A DNA stretch of 63,405 bases from Pontibacillus yanchengensis Y32. GTDB lineage: Bacteria > Bacillota > Bacilli > Bacillales > BH030062. The notes beneath the pieces were generated by a model, which worked only from the letters and a program-made list of their open reading frames with translations, was not told where the DNA came from and did not search any database. The translations under genes and the position numbers were made by a program. Positions 1 through 8,848 of this stretch are shown here, piece after piece (position 1 is the stretch's first letter; each line of letters starts with the position of its first letter). The DNA lies in NCBI RefSeq assembly GCF_000770635.1, contig NZ_AVBF01000020.1, forward strand, positions 1 to 63,405, in the 5' to 3' direction.

Positions 1-18
1 CACCAGCTGCTAAAAATA

Positions 19-60
19 TCTCGACTTCAAGTCTTCAAGATAATGGGGCTATAACGAAAT
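19..60 (-). repeat. Partial copy of a dispersed intergenic repeat (R3)
   Basis: About 42 bases here are the reverse complement, with only a few mismatches, of 13474-13515. A shorter related stretch lies at 14164-14187 and a degenerate one near 48583. The shared core reads CTTGAAGACTTG followed by a TTCGAG-like end. The window edge probably cuts a larger repeat locus. Confidence 0.6.
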
Positions 61-73
61 AATATATATCCTA

Positions 74-105
74 AATAAAAAACCATGGAGGAAAAACCTC
101 CATGG
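74..105 (-). terminator. Rho-independent terminator after yqhY
   Basis: A perfect 9-bp stem (83-91 with 97-105, CCATGGAGG and its complement) is followed on the minus strand by a T-rich run. It lies 13 bases beyond the yqhY stop and ends the accB-accC-yqhY operon. Confidence 0.85.
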
Positions 106-117
106 CTCCAAAACACA

Positions 118-537
118 TTATTCTTCTTTTTGTTCTTGTACTACCTCTTCTTCTTCTGTAGATTCATCTTTGCCTTCCATTTGAATGCCCACAATATGAA
201 CATTAATTTCTTTAATTTCTAATGCAGTCATGTTGCGTAAAGCTTGGCGAGTATTATCTTGGATTTTTTGTGCTGTTTTAGGAATTGAGATACCGAAGTC
301 CATTACTACATAAATGTCAATAATGATACCTTCTTCACTTAGTTCAACTTTAATTCCTTTACCATGATTAATCTTCCCAAGTCGTTCTGCAACACCTGAT
401 GCAAAGTTACCACGCATAGACGCTACACCTGCTACTTCAGAAGCAGCGATTCCTGCAATGACCTCAATCACTTCTGGTGCAATTTCAACTTCACCTAGTG
501 TGGAGCCTTCCCCAACGTTTAATAAATGTTCACTCAC
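118..537 (-). CDS. yqhY: Asp23/Gls24 family protein YqhY
   Basis: This is a 139-residue soluble protein of the Asp23 (alkaline shock protein 23) family, with the typical conserved segments around IAPEVIEVIAGIAASEVAGV and the VHIVGIQ strand, then a very acidic Glu-rich tail. I chose the GTG at 537 because an AAGGAG ribosome site sits eight bases before it. A GTG at 546 would overlap that site. It is the last gene of the accB-accC-yqhY operon, the same arrangement as in B. subtilis, where YqhY has been linked to control of acetyl-CoA carboxylase activity. That role is carried over from the orthologue. Confidence 0.9.
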   Translation of the reverse strand: MSEHLLNVGEGSTLGEVEIAPEVIEVIAGIAASEVAGVASMRGNFASGVAERLGKINHGKGIKVELSEEGIIIDIYVVMDFGISIPKTAQKIQDNTRQALRNMTALEIKEINVHIVGIQMEGKDESTEEEEVVQEQKEE

Positions 538-555
538 TTTGGTCACTCCTTTTGG

Positions 556-1911
556 TTACTCCTCTTCCATTATTGGATAATTTTCAAGGAATTTTGTATT
601 AAAATCACCGTCTCTAAATACTTCATGAGACATCATACGATAGTGAAATGGAATGGTGGTATGAACACCTTCAATAACAAATTCATCTAAGGCACGTTTC
701 ATACGATCCATTGCTTCTTCTCTTGTATTACCATACGTAACAAGCTTAGCAATCATGGAATCATAATATGGTGGTATCATCCAACCAGGGTAAGCTGCAG
801 AATCAACTCGTACGCCGAAACCTCCTGGTGGTAAATACATCTCGATTCTTCCTGGTGATGGCATGAATTGTTTGAATGGGTTCTCGGCATTAACACGACA
901 TTCCATAGACCAACCCTCAAACTTAATTTCATCTTGAGTGTAAGTTAAGGTATAGTTATTTGCCACATGAATCATCTCTTTAATCAAATCCACGCCTGTT
1001 ACCATTTCTGTGACCGGATGCTCCACTTGTATTCTTGTGTTCATTTCCATGAAATAGAATCGTTCGTTCTTTTTATCAAAAATGAATTCCACTGTACCTG
1101 CACCAGAGTAGCCAACGGCTTTTGCAGCTTTAACAGCTGCATCTCCCATTTCTTCTCGCAAATCTGGTCCAAGAGCAGGAGATGGAGTTTCTTCAATAAG
1201 TTTTTGTAACCTTCGTTGAATCGTGCAATCTCGTTCTCCTAAGTGAATAACATTTCCATGATTGTCCGCCATAATTTGAATTTCAATATGTCGGAAATCT
1301 TCTATGAACTTCTCAATATATAAACCTGGGTTTCCAAAGGCTGTTTCTGCTTCTTGTTTCGTTACGCGAACCCCTTTGATTAAATCCTCTTCTGTTCTTG
1401 CTACACGAATGCCTTTTCCACCGCCACCTGCTGTTGCTTTAATAATAACAGGATAGCCGATAGATTCAGCGATTTGCTTCGCATCATCTTCATCTTTGAT
1501 GAGTCCTTCAGAACCAGGCACAATAGGCACACCCGCTTCTCTCATCGTTTCACGAGCTACATCCTTAGTTCCCATTTTACGAATGGCTTGTGCACTAGGT
1601 CCAACAAAGGTAATGTTGCACTCATCACATAACTCTGCAAAATCAGGATTCTCGGAAAGAAAGCCATAGCCTGGATGAATGGCATCTGATTCAGTTAGCT
1701 TTGCTACACTCATTATATTTGTAAAGTTTAAATAACTTTCACTACTGGCCGTTGGACCAATACAATACGCTTCATCAGCAAGTTGTACATGAAGGGATTC
1801 TTTGTCTGCTTCAGAATAGACAGCTACCGTTTCGATGTTTAATTCTTTACATGCACGAATGATACGTACTGCAATTTCTCCTCTATTCGCCACTAAGAGT
1901 TTCTTAATCAC
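556..1911 (-). CDS. accC: Acetyl-CoA carboxylase, biotin carboxylase subunit AccC
   Basis: AccC carboxylates the biotin carried by AccB, using ATP and bicarbonate, in the first committed step of fatty acid synthesis. The 451 residues match the usual length. They show the N-terminal [16 protein letters not shown] fold, the ATP-grasp Gly-rich loop GGGGKG at residues 162-167, and the catalytic segment [15 protein letters not shown] at 288-302. It starts with GTG at 1911, nine bases after an AAGGGG ribosome site, 12 bases downstream of accB. Expression is probably from the accB promoter. Confidence 0.97.
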   Translation of the reverse strand: MIKKLLVANRGEIAVRIIRACKELNIETVAVYSEADKESLHVQLADEAYCIGPTASSESYLNFTNIMSVAKLTESDAIHPGYGFLSENPDFAELCDECNITFVGPSAQAIRKMGTKDVARETMREAGVPIVPGSEGLIKDEDDAKQIAESIGYPVIIKATAGGGGKGIRVARTEEDLIKGVRVTKQEAETAFGNPGLYIEKFIEDFRHIEIQIMADNHGNVIHLGERDCTIQRRLQKLIEETPSPALGPDLREEMGDAAVKAAKAVGYSGAGTVEFIFDKKNERFYFMEMNTRIQVEHPVTEMVTGVDLIKEMIHVANNYTLTYTQDEIKFEGWSMECRVNAENPFKQFMPSPGRIEMYLPPGGFGVRVDSAAYPGWMIPPYYDSMIAKLVTYGNTREEAMDRMKRALDEFVIEGVHTTIPFHYRMMSHEVFRDGDFNTKFLENYPIMEEE

Positions 1912-1923
1912 GTTTCCAACCCC

Positions 1924-2427
1924 TTACTCGGATTTAACTCGGAATAATGGTTGACCATACTCTACGAGTTGGCCATTTTCAACTAATACTTCCACAACTT
2001 CTCCAGTTGTTTCTGCTTCGATTTCATTAAAGAGTTTCATTGCCTCGACAATACATACAACAGAGTCGGGTTTCACTTTGTCGCCAGCTTGTATGTATGG
2101 ATCGTCATCAGGCGAAGCTGCTTCATAAAATGTACCAACCATAGGAGATACAATTTCATAATCATAATTCTTAGATTCCGTTGTTTCTTGTTTCTCTTCT
2201 TTCACTTCCGGTTCAGGCTTAGCAGCTGGTGCTTCAGCTTTCTCAACAGGCTGTGCTGGTGCAGCAGGCTCGACCGGTGTCTGCTTTTCTACGACTGGTC
2301 GTTCAACTACCTCACCTTTTTGTTTTTTCATTGATACGGTTGTGCCGTTACTCTCATATGTAAATTCATCAATACTTGATTCATCAATCAATTTAATGAG
2401 TTCACGGATTTCTTGGACTTTTAACAT
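1924..2427 (-). CDS. accB: Biotin carboxyl carrier protein AccB
   Basis: AccB is the biotin carrier of acetyl-CoA carboxylase. From the ATG at 2427 (preceded by an AGGGGTG site) it is 167 residues long. It has a short N-terminal domain ([15 protein letters not shown]), a Pro/Ala/Glu-rich linker at about residues 45-85, and a C-terminal biotinyl domain. The biotin-acceptor Lys is K131 in EAMKLF. Most homologues read EAMKLMNEI, so the Phe after Leu is a mild variation. An upstream in-frame ATG at 2457 has no suitable ribosome site. It is the first gene of the accBC-yqhY operon. Confidence 0.96.
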   Translation of the reverse strand: MLKVQEIRELIKLIDESSIDEFTYESNGTTVSMKKQKGEVVERPVVEKQTPVEPAAPAQPVEKAEAPAAKPEPEVKEEKQETTESKNYDYEIVSPMVGTFYEAASPDDDPYIQAGDKVKPDSVVCIVEAMKLFNEIEAETTGEVVEVLVENGQLVEYGQPLFRVKSE

Positions 2428-2457
2428 GATAGTGCACCCCTTTATATATAAATACAA

Positions 2458-2741
2458 TTTATAACTGGTACTAATAACACCTCTTAATATTTTACGATAA
2501 AGCCAATATAAACTTCAACCTCTAAGAAAGCGGTTACCTTTACATTTCGTCATTTTTTCGTGTTCTCCTTCATCATATACTAAACATAATATTTTCGAAA
2601 TATCAATGATCCTTAACCTAGTGATATCGTTTTATGATTAAAAATCCATCATAAGAACAAAAGCGCAAGCGTCCGTTTAGCGACGTATATGCTGGGCAGT
2701 TATACACAAGCATTGAATTTTATAGTACGTTAAACGATAAA
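2458..2741. other. Gene-free stretch containing accB upstream region and a repeat
   Basis: AT-rich DNA between accB and the spoIIIAH terminator. It must hold the accB promoter on the minus strand, but I could not pick a convincing -35/-10 pair. Its right half (2658-2724) is a copy of dispersed repeat R1. No coding potential is seen. Confidence 0.6.
2658..2724 (+). repeat. Dispersed intergenic repeat R1, copy a
   Basis: Shares TAGCGACGTATATGCTG and TTATACACAAGCATTGAAT with the copy at 15900-16000. Related copies lie at 32612-32656 (inverted) and about 58964-59112 (diverged). It lies next to the spoIIIAH terminator. Confidence 0.75.
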
Positions 2742-2769
2742 AAACCTGACACATTTATTGTGTCAGGTT
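2736..2769 (-). terminator. Rho-independent terminator of the spoIIIA operon
   Basis: An 11-bp perfect stem (2743-2753 with 2759-2769, AACCTGACACA) is followed on the minus strand by a T run. It sits about 30 bases after the spoIIIAH stop. Confidence 0.88.
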
Positions 2770-2799
2770 TCTATACTTCTTATATCTATTTAGCAGAAT

Positions 2800-3408
2800 C
2801 TACTGAGCGTATGGCTGGAATTCAACATCTACTGTGCGTTTGCCAAATTCCTCTTGTACCATATCCATAATTTGGACAGTTTCGCTACTAGAGAGTTCAT
2901 TAGCTTTCACGGTAACAAATACCTTATTTTCTTCAGCTCTAACAAGGACATCAGGATATTCAGCTTTTGCCTGGATGGATTGCTCAAGTAATTTCTCTTT
3001 TGTGCTTAATTCCTCCAACTGACGAATTTCACTTACGACAGATTCAACTTCAGAAGCTGACATTTGCCCTGACGCCATAATATCTTTCAATTCTTCTTTT
3101 GTTTTAGATCTACTATCTTCAATTTGCATACGCATTGCAGTAAAAATTTCATCACTAGTCACACTTGATGTCACATTCCCTTTTTCTTCACCCTTAGTTT
3201 CTACAACACCATCTTCAGACATTGTGCCTTCCGGATTCGTTTCTTCCGTTGTGTTCTCTTCTGTAGATGCTTGCTCTTCATTCTTCTCTTCCTCATCATA
3301 CAGAAGTGCTACTTGATCTTCTGAAGGGGAAGTCATGTAATACACACTAAGCACAATCATTAAACTCAACATCGTTAATAGCCAAACCGTTTGTTTTTTC
3401 AACATCAT
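2800..3408 (-). CDS. spoIIIAH: Stage III sporulation protein AH
   Basis: SpoIIIAH is anchored in the mother-cell membrane. Its ring-forming YscJ/FliF-like domain faces the intermembrane space and binds forespore SpoIIQ, making the channel between the two cells. The 202 residues show one membrane span at about 7-25 (VWLLTMLSLMIVLSVYYM), an acidic, low-complexity linker at about 35-85, and a C-terminal EscJ-like domain ending VDVEFQPYAQ. The start is ATG at 3408 after GGAGG. It is the last gene of the eight-gene operon. Confidence 0.95.
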   Translation of the reverse strand: MMLKKQTVWLLTMLSLMIVLSVYYMTSPSEDQVALLYDEEEKNEEQASTEENTTEETNPEGTMSEDGVVETKGEEKGNVTSSVTSDEIFTAMRMQIEDSRSKTKEELKDIMASGQMSASEVESVVSEIRQLEELSTKEKLLEQSIQAKAEYPDVLVRAEENKVFVTVKANELSSSETVQIMDMVQEEFGKRTVDVEFQPYAQ

Positions 3409-3423
3409 TTCTATATTCCTCCC

Positions 3424-4077
3424 TTATTTTTTCGGCATTACCGAAATACGATGGGTTGGTACATCTAAACTTCTGGATACTGCCTCTACAATCCATTGTT
3501 GTACTTGCATGTGATCCGCTCCCTTTGCTACAACTAAAACTCCTCTTACCTGCGGCTTTTGAGTACGGACTAGCAATGGAACCTCTTGGTCTCCTCTTCT
3601 AGTGAGAACGACTTGACTGTCTTCAGAAGAATCTTCTATTGTTCGTTCCCCACCATTTTTATCTGTTTCTTCGGTGGTCTGTTGAGTTACGGTTTTATTC
3701 TTTTCGTAGATTTTAGCTTCAGTTGATTCAAGATTCACCATTACATCAACCTCGGAGACCCCCTTGACGCTATTCAATAACTTTTCTAATTCTTTTTCAT
3801 AGTAATCTTCCGCTTCTGACATGAGAGAGTCAGTTGCTTCTTTATCTTTTTGTAGAAACGTTTCTTGCTCTTGTTCTGTAGGTGAAGAAGTTGATTCTGG
3901 TAGATTGGTTGGTTGCTGATTTTGGGTTTCACCACTTGAAAACATGTCACTTACAATCAAAATCAGAAGTCCAAATAACGCAATTAGTATGACATAAGCC
4001 ATTTTAGTAGGTTTCTTGCCATCTTCAGATTTTAATTTAAGCATTGAAGTAATAGATTTAAATGGACTTTTTTTCAT
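3424..4077 (-). CDS. spoIIIAG: Stage III sporulation protein AG
   Basis: SpoIIIAG forms a large ring in the feeding-tube complex that joins mother cell and forespore. From ATG 4077 it is 217 residues long: a basic N-terminus, one membrane span (about 28-46, AYVILIALFGLLILIVSDMF), and a YscJ-like ring-building region containing VSEVDVMVNLES and PQVRGVLVVAKGA. The ATG shares one base with the spoIIIAF stop (TAATG) and is preceded by AGGAGGGG, which points to translational coupling. An upstream ATG at 4095 lies inside spoIIIAF and is less likely. Confidence 0.95.
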   Translation of the reverse strand: MKKSPFKSITSMLKLKSEDGKKPTKMAYVILIALFGLLILIVSDMFSSGETQNQQPTNLPESTSSPTEQEQETFLQKDKEATDSLMSEAEDYYEKELEKLLNSVKGVSEVDVMVNLESTEAKIYEKNKTVTQQTTEETDKNGGERTIEDSSEDSQVVLTRRGDQEVPLLVRTQKPQVRGVLVVAKGADHMQVQQWIVEAVSRSLDVPTHRISVMPKK

Positions 4078-4703
4078 TAAACCCCTCCTTCCCACTGTAT
4101 ATTGATTTTATCTATAGGTATTTGCCAGACCTCAGAGAGAAAATTTTTCACTGTATTTGATTTATTGGAGTTTTCTTCTTTTTTTGGTTGATTAGCAAAA
4201 TTGATTTCAATATCCTCAACTTCTCCAACATCATCTTGTTGCACCTCTCTCTGTTTATCTGACACCACCACAGTGAGTTGTTCCAAAGCTTCTAGGTTCA
4301 GATCTTGTTCATCTTCAGAGAATTGGAAGGAAAAGTTTAGAATTTCTACTTTATGTTCATCCATCAGCTCCTCCTTCGCCGCATTTTCTAATTGGACAGC
4401 CATCTGTTCTAAAATATATGCACGTTGGGAGGCTTGTATTTCTTTTTTCTTCACATCAATTAAATTTTCCATATTTTCAACTTCGGATTGGTTCTCCCAA
4501 TTCATCATTTCTTGCGAAAACAAGCGATTCACATCTACCTCGAACAATTTAAATACAGGTTGTAAAAATACTAGAATCAATAATAGACCCACTACTAATT
4601 TGATGTACTTTCTCAAGGATGAGGTTGGGAGAATTAGATCTGTTATAAAGGCAAGTAATAAAAAAAGAATAATCTGTGTAACCCACTCCGTAATAAATTC
4701 CAT
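4077..4703 (-). CDS. spoIIIAF: Stage III sporulation protein AF
   Basis: SpoIIIAF is a mother-cell membrane component of the SpoIIIA complex. Its soluble domain has a ring-building-motif-like fold. The 208 residues have two closely spaced N-terminal membrane spans (about 7-26 and 33-52) and then a hydrophilic, acidic domain that ends in the typical WQIPIDKINIQWEGG stretch. The ATG follows AGGAGGGG by five bases and lies 11 bases after spoIIIAE. Confidence 0.94.
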   Translation of the reverse strand: MEFITEWVTQIILFLLLAFITDLILPTSSLRKYIKLVVGLLLILVFLQPVFKLFEVDVNRLFSQEMMNWENQSEVENMENLIDVKKKEIQASQRAYILEQMAVQLENAAKEELMDEHKVEILNFSFQFSEDEQDLNLEALEQLTVVVSDKQREVQQDDVGEVEDIEINFANQPKKEENSNKSNTVKNFLSEVWQIPIDKINIQWEGGV

Positions 4704-4714
4704 TCAACCCCTCC

Positions 4715-5893
4715 TCATCGAATCATCATGGTTAGATTGCTGGCGGCTACTAAGATGACGATTGCCAAGAAAAACATGAATGTAACTACGAGTAATGCAG
4801 CAAATACATATAAAATATGTTTACTTATAATCTCCATAGATGTAATAACAGGTCCACCACCTATAGGTTGAAGAACAGCTGCCGCTAATTTATAGATTAA
4901 AGCTACTGCCAAGACCTTAATTGCTGGAAATAAAGCCAGTCCTAAAATAATGATGACCCCAACGATTCCAACTGTATTTTTTAGTAACAATGAAGCGCTA
5001 AGTACAGTATCTGTTGCATCTGTAAACATCCGACCTACAACTGGTACGAAATTACCTGTTACGAATTTTGCTGTTTTCATTGCCACTCCATCTTGTATTG
5101 CAGATGCAGCACCTTGAACAGAAATAACACCTAAGAAAATAGTAAGGAATACCCCCATAATCCCTAAGCCGGCATTACGTAATAGTTGGGCTAATTGAGT
5201 TACTTTATATTGATCATTTATCGTACTAACAATGGTTAACAATGCTGATAGAAAAAATAGTGGTAAAACGATATTAGAGATTAATAAGCCACTTGCATGG
5301 ATTAAAAATATAATAACGGGATGGAAAAAAGATACCGCTATCAAATTTCCGAAGGTAGCCATTAACCCTAACATCAATGGCAATAATGCTATCATAAAGC
5401 TACTCATCATCTGGATGGCATCTTTGGCATACGACACAGCAAGATGGAAGCTATTCAAAGCTAAGGCAATCAGAACTAAATACACAATGGCGTAAGCTAC
5501 TTTACTAACAGCTTGGTTTTCAAAAGCATTTTGTAACGATTGAAGAATCATACAAAATAAGGTAAGAAACAAAAGCGTTCCAAGTAATTTTCCATTCATA
5601 ATAAATTCATAGAATAGATACTTTAGCAACCCAAATGTCCAATCTTTTATTGAGATAGACTCTCTATGTTGCATGAACTCCATAAACGACCCTTTACGTA
5701 TTTCTGGCAAATACCCTCCATATTCATCGACAACTTTTGTCCAATACCTTTGTATTTCTGTGAAGGTAATACGGTCAAGGTCACTACTTGTCCATTCTGA
5801 TCCAGATGTCTGAGCATGAGTTAGTAAGTCAGGAACAATAATGAATGGAAGAATAAAGAGAACGACAATCAATACTTTGAAGGTTTGTCTCAT
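4715..5893 (-). CDS. spoIIIAE: Stage III sporulation protein AE
   Basis: SpoIIIAE is the polytopic membrane protein of the SpoIIIA complex and resembles channel or permease components. The 392 residues begin with a signal peptide (MRQTFKVLIVVLFILPF, probable cleavage after the Ala of THAQ). About seven or eight hydrophobic spans follow from residue 100 on, with the conserved GLGIMGVFLTIFLGVISVQG and KFVTGNFVPVVGRMF segments. The length fits the family (about 400). It is translated within the operon after spoIIIAD. Confidence 0.95.
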   Translation of the reverse strand: MRQTFKVLIVVLFILPFIIVPDLLTHAQTSGSEWTSSDLDRITFTEIQRYWTKVVDEYGGYLPEIRKGSFMEFMQHRESISIKDWTFGLLKYLFYEFIMNGKLLGTLLFLTLFCMILQSLQNAFENQAVSKVAYAIVYLVLIALALNSFHLAVSYAKDAIQMMSSFMIALLPLMLGLMATFGNLIAVSFFHPVIIFLIHASGLLISNIVLPLFFLSALLTIVSTINDQYKVTQLAQLLRNAGLGIMGVFLTIFLGVISVQGAASAIQDGVAMKTAKFVTGNFVPVVGRMFTDATDTVLSASLLLKNTVGIVGVIIILGLALFPAIKVLAVALIYKLAAAVLQPIGGGPVITSMEIISKHILYVFAALLVVTFMFFLAIVILVAASNLTMMIR

Positions 5894-5924
5894 GCCTTTC
5901 GGGAAAACTCCCTCCCTACAATCC

Positions 5925-6320
5925 CTAGGCAGGAATAAAGCCTAGAATTGTTTCTATAACCGCTGTTAAAATCGGAACAGCTAATACTAAAATAAATACT
6001 TTTCCGGCTAACTCGATTTTTGATGCAACACTTCCTAAGCCAGCGTCCCGTGTGATCTGAGCCCCAAATTCAGCTATATAAGCAATTCCAATAATCTTGA
6101 GTATGGTTTCCACATACATTCCATTCACATTTGCTTTTTGAGCAATATATTCTAGTAAGGAGAAAACTTGTGCGATTTGTTGGATAAGTATGAGAAAGAT
6201 AACAATTCCAGTGAATAGGATGAGGAAGAATGCAATCGAACCTTTTTGCTCTTTAAGAATAATGGTTAACAGGCTAGCTACAATGGCAAAGGCAACAATT
6301 TGAAAAATCCCCATATTCAC
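5925..6320 (-). CDS. spoIIIAD: Stage III sporulation protein AD
   Basis: A small membrane protein of the SpoIIIA complex, up to 131 residues long, with about four hydrophobic spans and the conserved ILKIIGIAYIAEFGAQITRD segment. The first possible start is GTG at 6320. An ATG at 6314 is spaced a little better from the AGGATGG site, so either start may be used. It is followed by spoIIIAE after about 30 bases. Confidence 0.93.
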   Translation of the reverse strand: MNMGIFQIVAFAIVASLLTIILKEQKGSIAFFLILFTGIVIFLILIQQIAQVFSLLEYIAQKANVNGMYVETILKIIGIAYIAEFGAQITRDAGLGSVASKIELAGKVFILVLAVPILTAVIETILGFIPA

Positions 6321-6329
6321 ACCATCCTG

Positions 6330-6533
6330 TTATTGAAATAAAAAGACTGATTTAATTTGTTGAAATAAATCCGAAAGATTATCCATTACAATAAACAAAA
6401 CAATAATAAAACCTACTAAAGTGGCCCATTGGGCAATATCTTCCTTACCCATTTGCTTCAAGACCGTATGAATCATGGCAATAACGATGCCAATACCTGC
6501 TATTTGAAATAAAATGTACGCGTCCCCAAGCAT
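6330..6533 (-). CDS. spoIIIAC: Stage III sporulation protein AC
   Basis: A 67-residue membrane protein with two spans (about 5-22 and 34-54) separated by the conserved MIHTVLKQMGKEDIAQWATL loop, typical of SpoIIIAC. AAAGGGG precedes the ATG. It acts with SpoIIIAD in the mother-cell membrane during engulfment, as known for the family. Confidence 0.94.
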   Translation of the reverse strand: MLGDAYILFQIAGIGIVIAMIHTVLKQMGKEDIAQWATLVGFIIVLFIVMDNLSDLFQQIKSVFLFQ

Positions 6534-6558
6534 GCTTCGATCCCCTTTCTCTTGCCTG

Positions 6559-7071
6559 TCATATAAAAAGCAATATAATCAGCAATCCAGATAAAAACCC
6601 TAGGCTTTTCACCATTTTGCTATATCGCTGTTGTTGCTCTTGTGCTTCTTGTAATTCTCTTTCTAAATGCGAAAGTGCAAGTCTTATGTGCTTTTGTTGT
6701 CCAGCAAAATCATGCTGACCCAATGTTTGACCAAATTGCTTCATAATTTCTTTTTCTCCCTCACCCAATGCACTAATTGACCAGTATCGATCCAGGCGAT
6801 CTTCCCACACATCATATAAAGAGGAACTACTCTGTTTAAGAGATGCACTGAATTCTTCGAAAAACCAAGCTAAGGGAGCTGGCACTTGCTTAGCTACTTT
6901 TTCACACGCTTCTATAACAGGTGACTGCCCATAAAGTATTTCTGCTTCTAGTACTTGTAACGCATTCTTTAATTGTCGGATTTGCTTAGGACGCTCATTT
7001 AAACGTCTTGCAAACTCAAATCCTCCCCACGTTGTAGCGCACAGTAGGAGAAGTGCTCCGATCCATTTCAT
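6559..7071 (-). CDS. spoIIIAB: Stage III sporulation protein AB
   Basis: The 170 residues have N-terminal and C-terminal membrane spans (MKWIGALLLLCATTW and SLGFLSGLLIILLFI) around a helical GspF-like domain, as usual for SpoIIIAB. Conserved pieces include GFEFARRLNERPKQIRQLKN and LGQHDFAGQQKHI. Its start lies 56 bases inside spoIIIAA, downstream of a GAGGTG site, so the two are probably translationally coupled. Confidence 0.94.
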   Translation of the reverse strand: MKWIGALLLLCATTWGGFEFARRLNERPKQIRQLKNALQVLEAEILYGQSPVIEACEKVAKQVPAPLAWFFEEFSASLKQSSSSLYDVWEDRLDRYWSISALGEGEKEIMKQFGQTLGQHDFAGQQKHIRLALSHLERELQEAQEQQQRYSKMVKSLGFLSGLLIILLFI

Positions 7072-7993
7072 TTGCCATGCACCTCTTTTTCAATGGAATT
7101 CGTTGCCCTTGGTGATTTAAGAGCGTGCGTGTGAAACCACTTCGGTCCCACTCATTTAGAACAATATAGCGTTCAAATACATGATTCTGAAATAATGGGC
7201 GCAACGATGGTCGATGTTTAACAGAATCATAACTGTCACCGTGCACTGTAGAAATGACAGTGACACCAGCATAAACAGCCTCCATTAATGCTTTGACATC
7301 TTCCTTACTTCCAATCTCATCGACAATGAGGACCTCTGGTGACATCGACCGAATCATCATCATCATACCTTCTGCCTTAGGACACGCATCCATAACATCC
7401 GTTCGCAAGCCTAGTTGATGTTGGGGCACTCCATGCAAGCTACCTGCTATTTCAGATCGTTCATCGATAATACCAACTTTTCTAGAAGGTAAATGGTTTG
7501 AACCTTCACTGATTATTCGAGCCATATCTCTTAATAAAGTTGTTTTACCAGTTTGAGGTGGACCAATTAGGAGAGTGTTTCTATAGCAATCTTCATAAAG
7601 ACTCTCTACGACTTCATTAGCAACGCCAATTTTTTCCCTAGCAATTCGAATATTAAAAGATGAGATATGTCGAATTGCTTTCACGAAACCTTTCTCGGTG
7701 TTTACTTTTCCAGCTAGTCCTACCCTATGACCACCAGCTATTGTTATATAGCCCTCACGCAATTCATCCTCCAAGCGATAAATTGAATAATCCCCAAGTT
7801 GATTGATTACATATTGACTATCGCGCTCACTTGGAATGACTTCACTTAACACCTGCTGATGTCCTGAAAAAATAAGCTCTATCGGTCGCCCTATACGCAA
7901 ACGAATTTCTTGAAGCTCATCCCATTCTTGTATAGTAAGATGCCGAAGTTTTTCTTGAATTTGAGGAGGTATAATTCTTAGAATTTCATCCAT
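7016..7993 (-). CDS. spoIIIAA: Stage III sporulation protein AA, secretion-type ATPase
   Basis: SpoIIIAA is the cytoplasmic ATPase of the SpoIIIA complex and is related to type II/IV secretion ATPases. It shows Walker A GPPQTGKTTLL at residues 144-154, Walker B LIVDEIGS at 221-228, and the family segment LRIGRPIELIFSG near the N-terminus. At 325 residues it is about 18 longer than B. subtilis SpoIIIAA as I recall it. The extra tail (from about residue 305) is basic and overlaps spoIIIAB by 56 bases. It is the first gene of the operon and lies behind a sigma-E-like promoter. Confidence 0.95.
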   Translation of the reverse strand: MDEILRIIPPQIQEKLRHLTIQEWDELQEIRLRIGRPIELIFSGHQQVLSEVIPSERDSQYVINQLGDYSIYRLEDELREGYITIAGGHRVGLAGKVNTEKGFVKAIRHISSFNIRIAREKIGVANEVVESLYEDCYRNTLLIGPPQTGKTTLLRDMARIISEGSNHLPSRKVGIIDERSEIAGSLHGVPQHQLGLRTDVMDACPKAEGMMMMIRSMSPEVLIVDEIGSKEDVKALMEAVYAGVTVISTVHGDSYDSVKHRPSLRPLFQNHVFERYIVLNEWDRSGFTRTLLNHQGQRIPLKKRCMANEMDRSTSPTVRYNVGRI

Positions 7994-8030
7994 TCTTAGC
8001 CCTCACATTTCTATTACGTGCTTTTACTGT

Positions 8031-8058
8031 AATTTATGCCAGCTTGACCAATTTATGA
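8031..8058 (-). promoter_or_regulatory. Candidate sigma-E promoter of spoIIIA operon
   Basis: On the minus strand TCATAAA (8052-8058) and CATAAATT (8031-8038) are separated by 13 bases. They resemble the sigma-E -35 (ATATT-like) and -10 (CATACAnT) elements. The -10 lies 38 bases before the spoIIIAA start. Mother-cell sigma-E control of spoIIIA is established in B. subtilis. The match here is read by eye. Confidence 0.55.
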
Positions 8059-8145
8059 CCTTAAATAAGATAAGTCTCGTAAGTCTATTTCATTAGCTAC
8101 AAACTTATAACTTATTACTTATAAATTACATATATCTCTTGAAAC

Positions 8146-8177
8146 AAAAAAAGAGCCAGGCACTATTGCCTGACTCT
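8146..8177 (-). terminator. Terminator after efp
   Basis: An 11-bp stem with one mismatch (8152-8162 with 8167-8177) is followed on the minus strand by a long T run. It lies 15 bases after the efp stop. Confidence 0.85.
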
Positions 8178-8191
8178 TACGTTTATGATTC

Positions 8192-8755
8192 TTATTTATT
8201 GGAGCGGGATACATACTTTCCATCTGCAGTGCTAATTACCAATTTATCGCCTTCGTTAATAAAGAAAGGCACTTGTACGATTAAACCTGTTTCAAGTGTT
8301 GCAGGTTTTGTACCACCACTAGCTGTATCACCTTTAATACCAGGTTCTGTTTCGGAAACGACTAGTTCAACATTATTTGGAAGTTCTACTCCAATAGTTT
8401 CTCCTTGATAGAATTGAATATTAAGTTCCATATTCTCTTTCAAGTAGTTTAACTCATTTTCAATTTGATTTGTGCGTAATTCAACCTGCTCAAATGTGTC
8501 GTTATCCATGAAAGTGTGAACATCATCTGCTGAATACAGGTATTGAACTTTGCTATTTTCAATATGTGCTTTGTTCACCTTCTCACCAGCACGGAAGGTT
8601 TTCTCTTGAATTGCACCTGTGCGTAAGTTACGTAGTTTAGAGCGAACAAACGCTGCACCTTTTCCAGGTTTTACGTGTTGGAAATCAATAACCTGCCAAA
8701 TTCCATTATCAACTTCAACAGTTAGTCCTGTTTTAAAATCATTTACGGAAATCAT
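8192..8755 (-). CDS. efp: Translation elongation factor P
   Basis: EF-P binds between the P and E sites of stalled ribosomes and restores peptide bond formation at polyproline runs. The protein is 187 residues long (family about 185), with the three beta-barrel domains, the N-terminal [17 protein letters not shown] and the loop VKPGKG. Lys32 in that loop is the residue that carries a modification in B. subtilis EF-P. The ATG follows AAGGAGG. Gene order yqhR-aroQ-yqhT-efp is as in B. subtilis. Confidence 0.97.
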   Translation of the reverse strand: MISVNDFKTGLTVEVDNGIWQVIDFQHVKPGKGAAFVRSKLRNLRTGAIQEKTFRAGEKVNKAHIENSKVQYLYSADDVHTFMDNDTFEQVELRTNQIENELNYLKENMELNIQFYQGETIGVELPNNVELVVSETEPGIKGDTASGGTKPATLETGLIVQVPFFINEGDKLVISTADGKYVSRSNK

Positions 8756-8848
8756 TTGTTATCCTCCTTAAGCAAAATCATTTACTCACCCATAAGATAT
8801 GAATGAATTTCGGTAATCTTTCGATGTCTCTAATACCCTTAAGAGAGT

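Noticed and set aside
2089-2334. Plus-strand 81-codon frame inside accB
   Set aside because: It is the antisense shadow of the low-complexity AccB linker. Its product is a Phe/Arg/Leu-rich string without a ribosome site.
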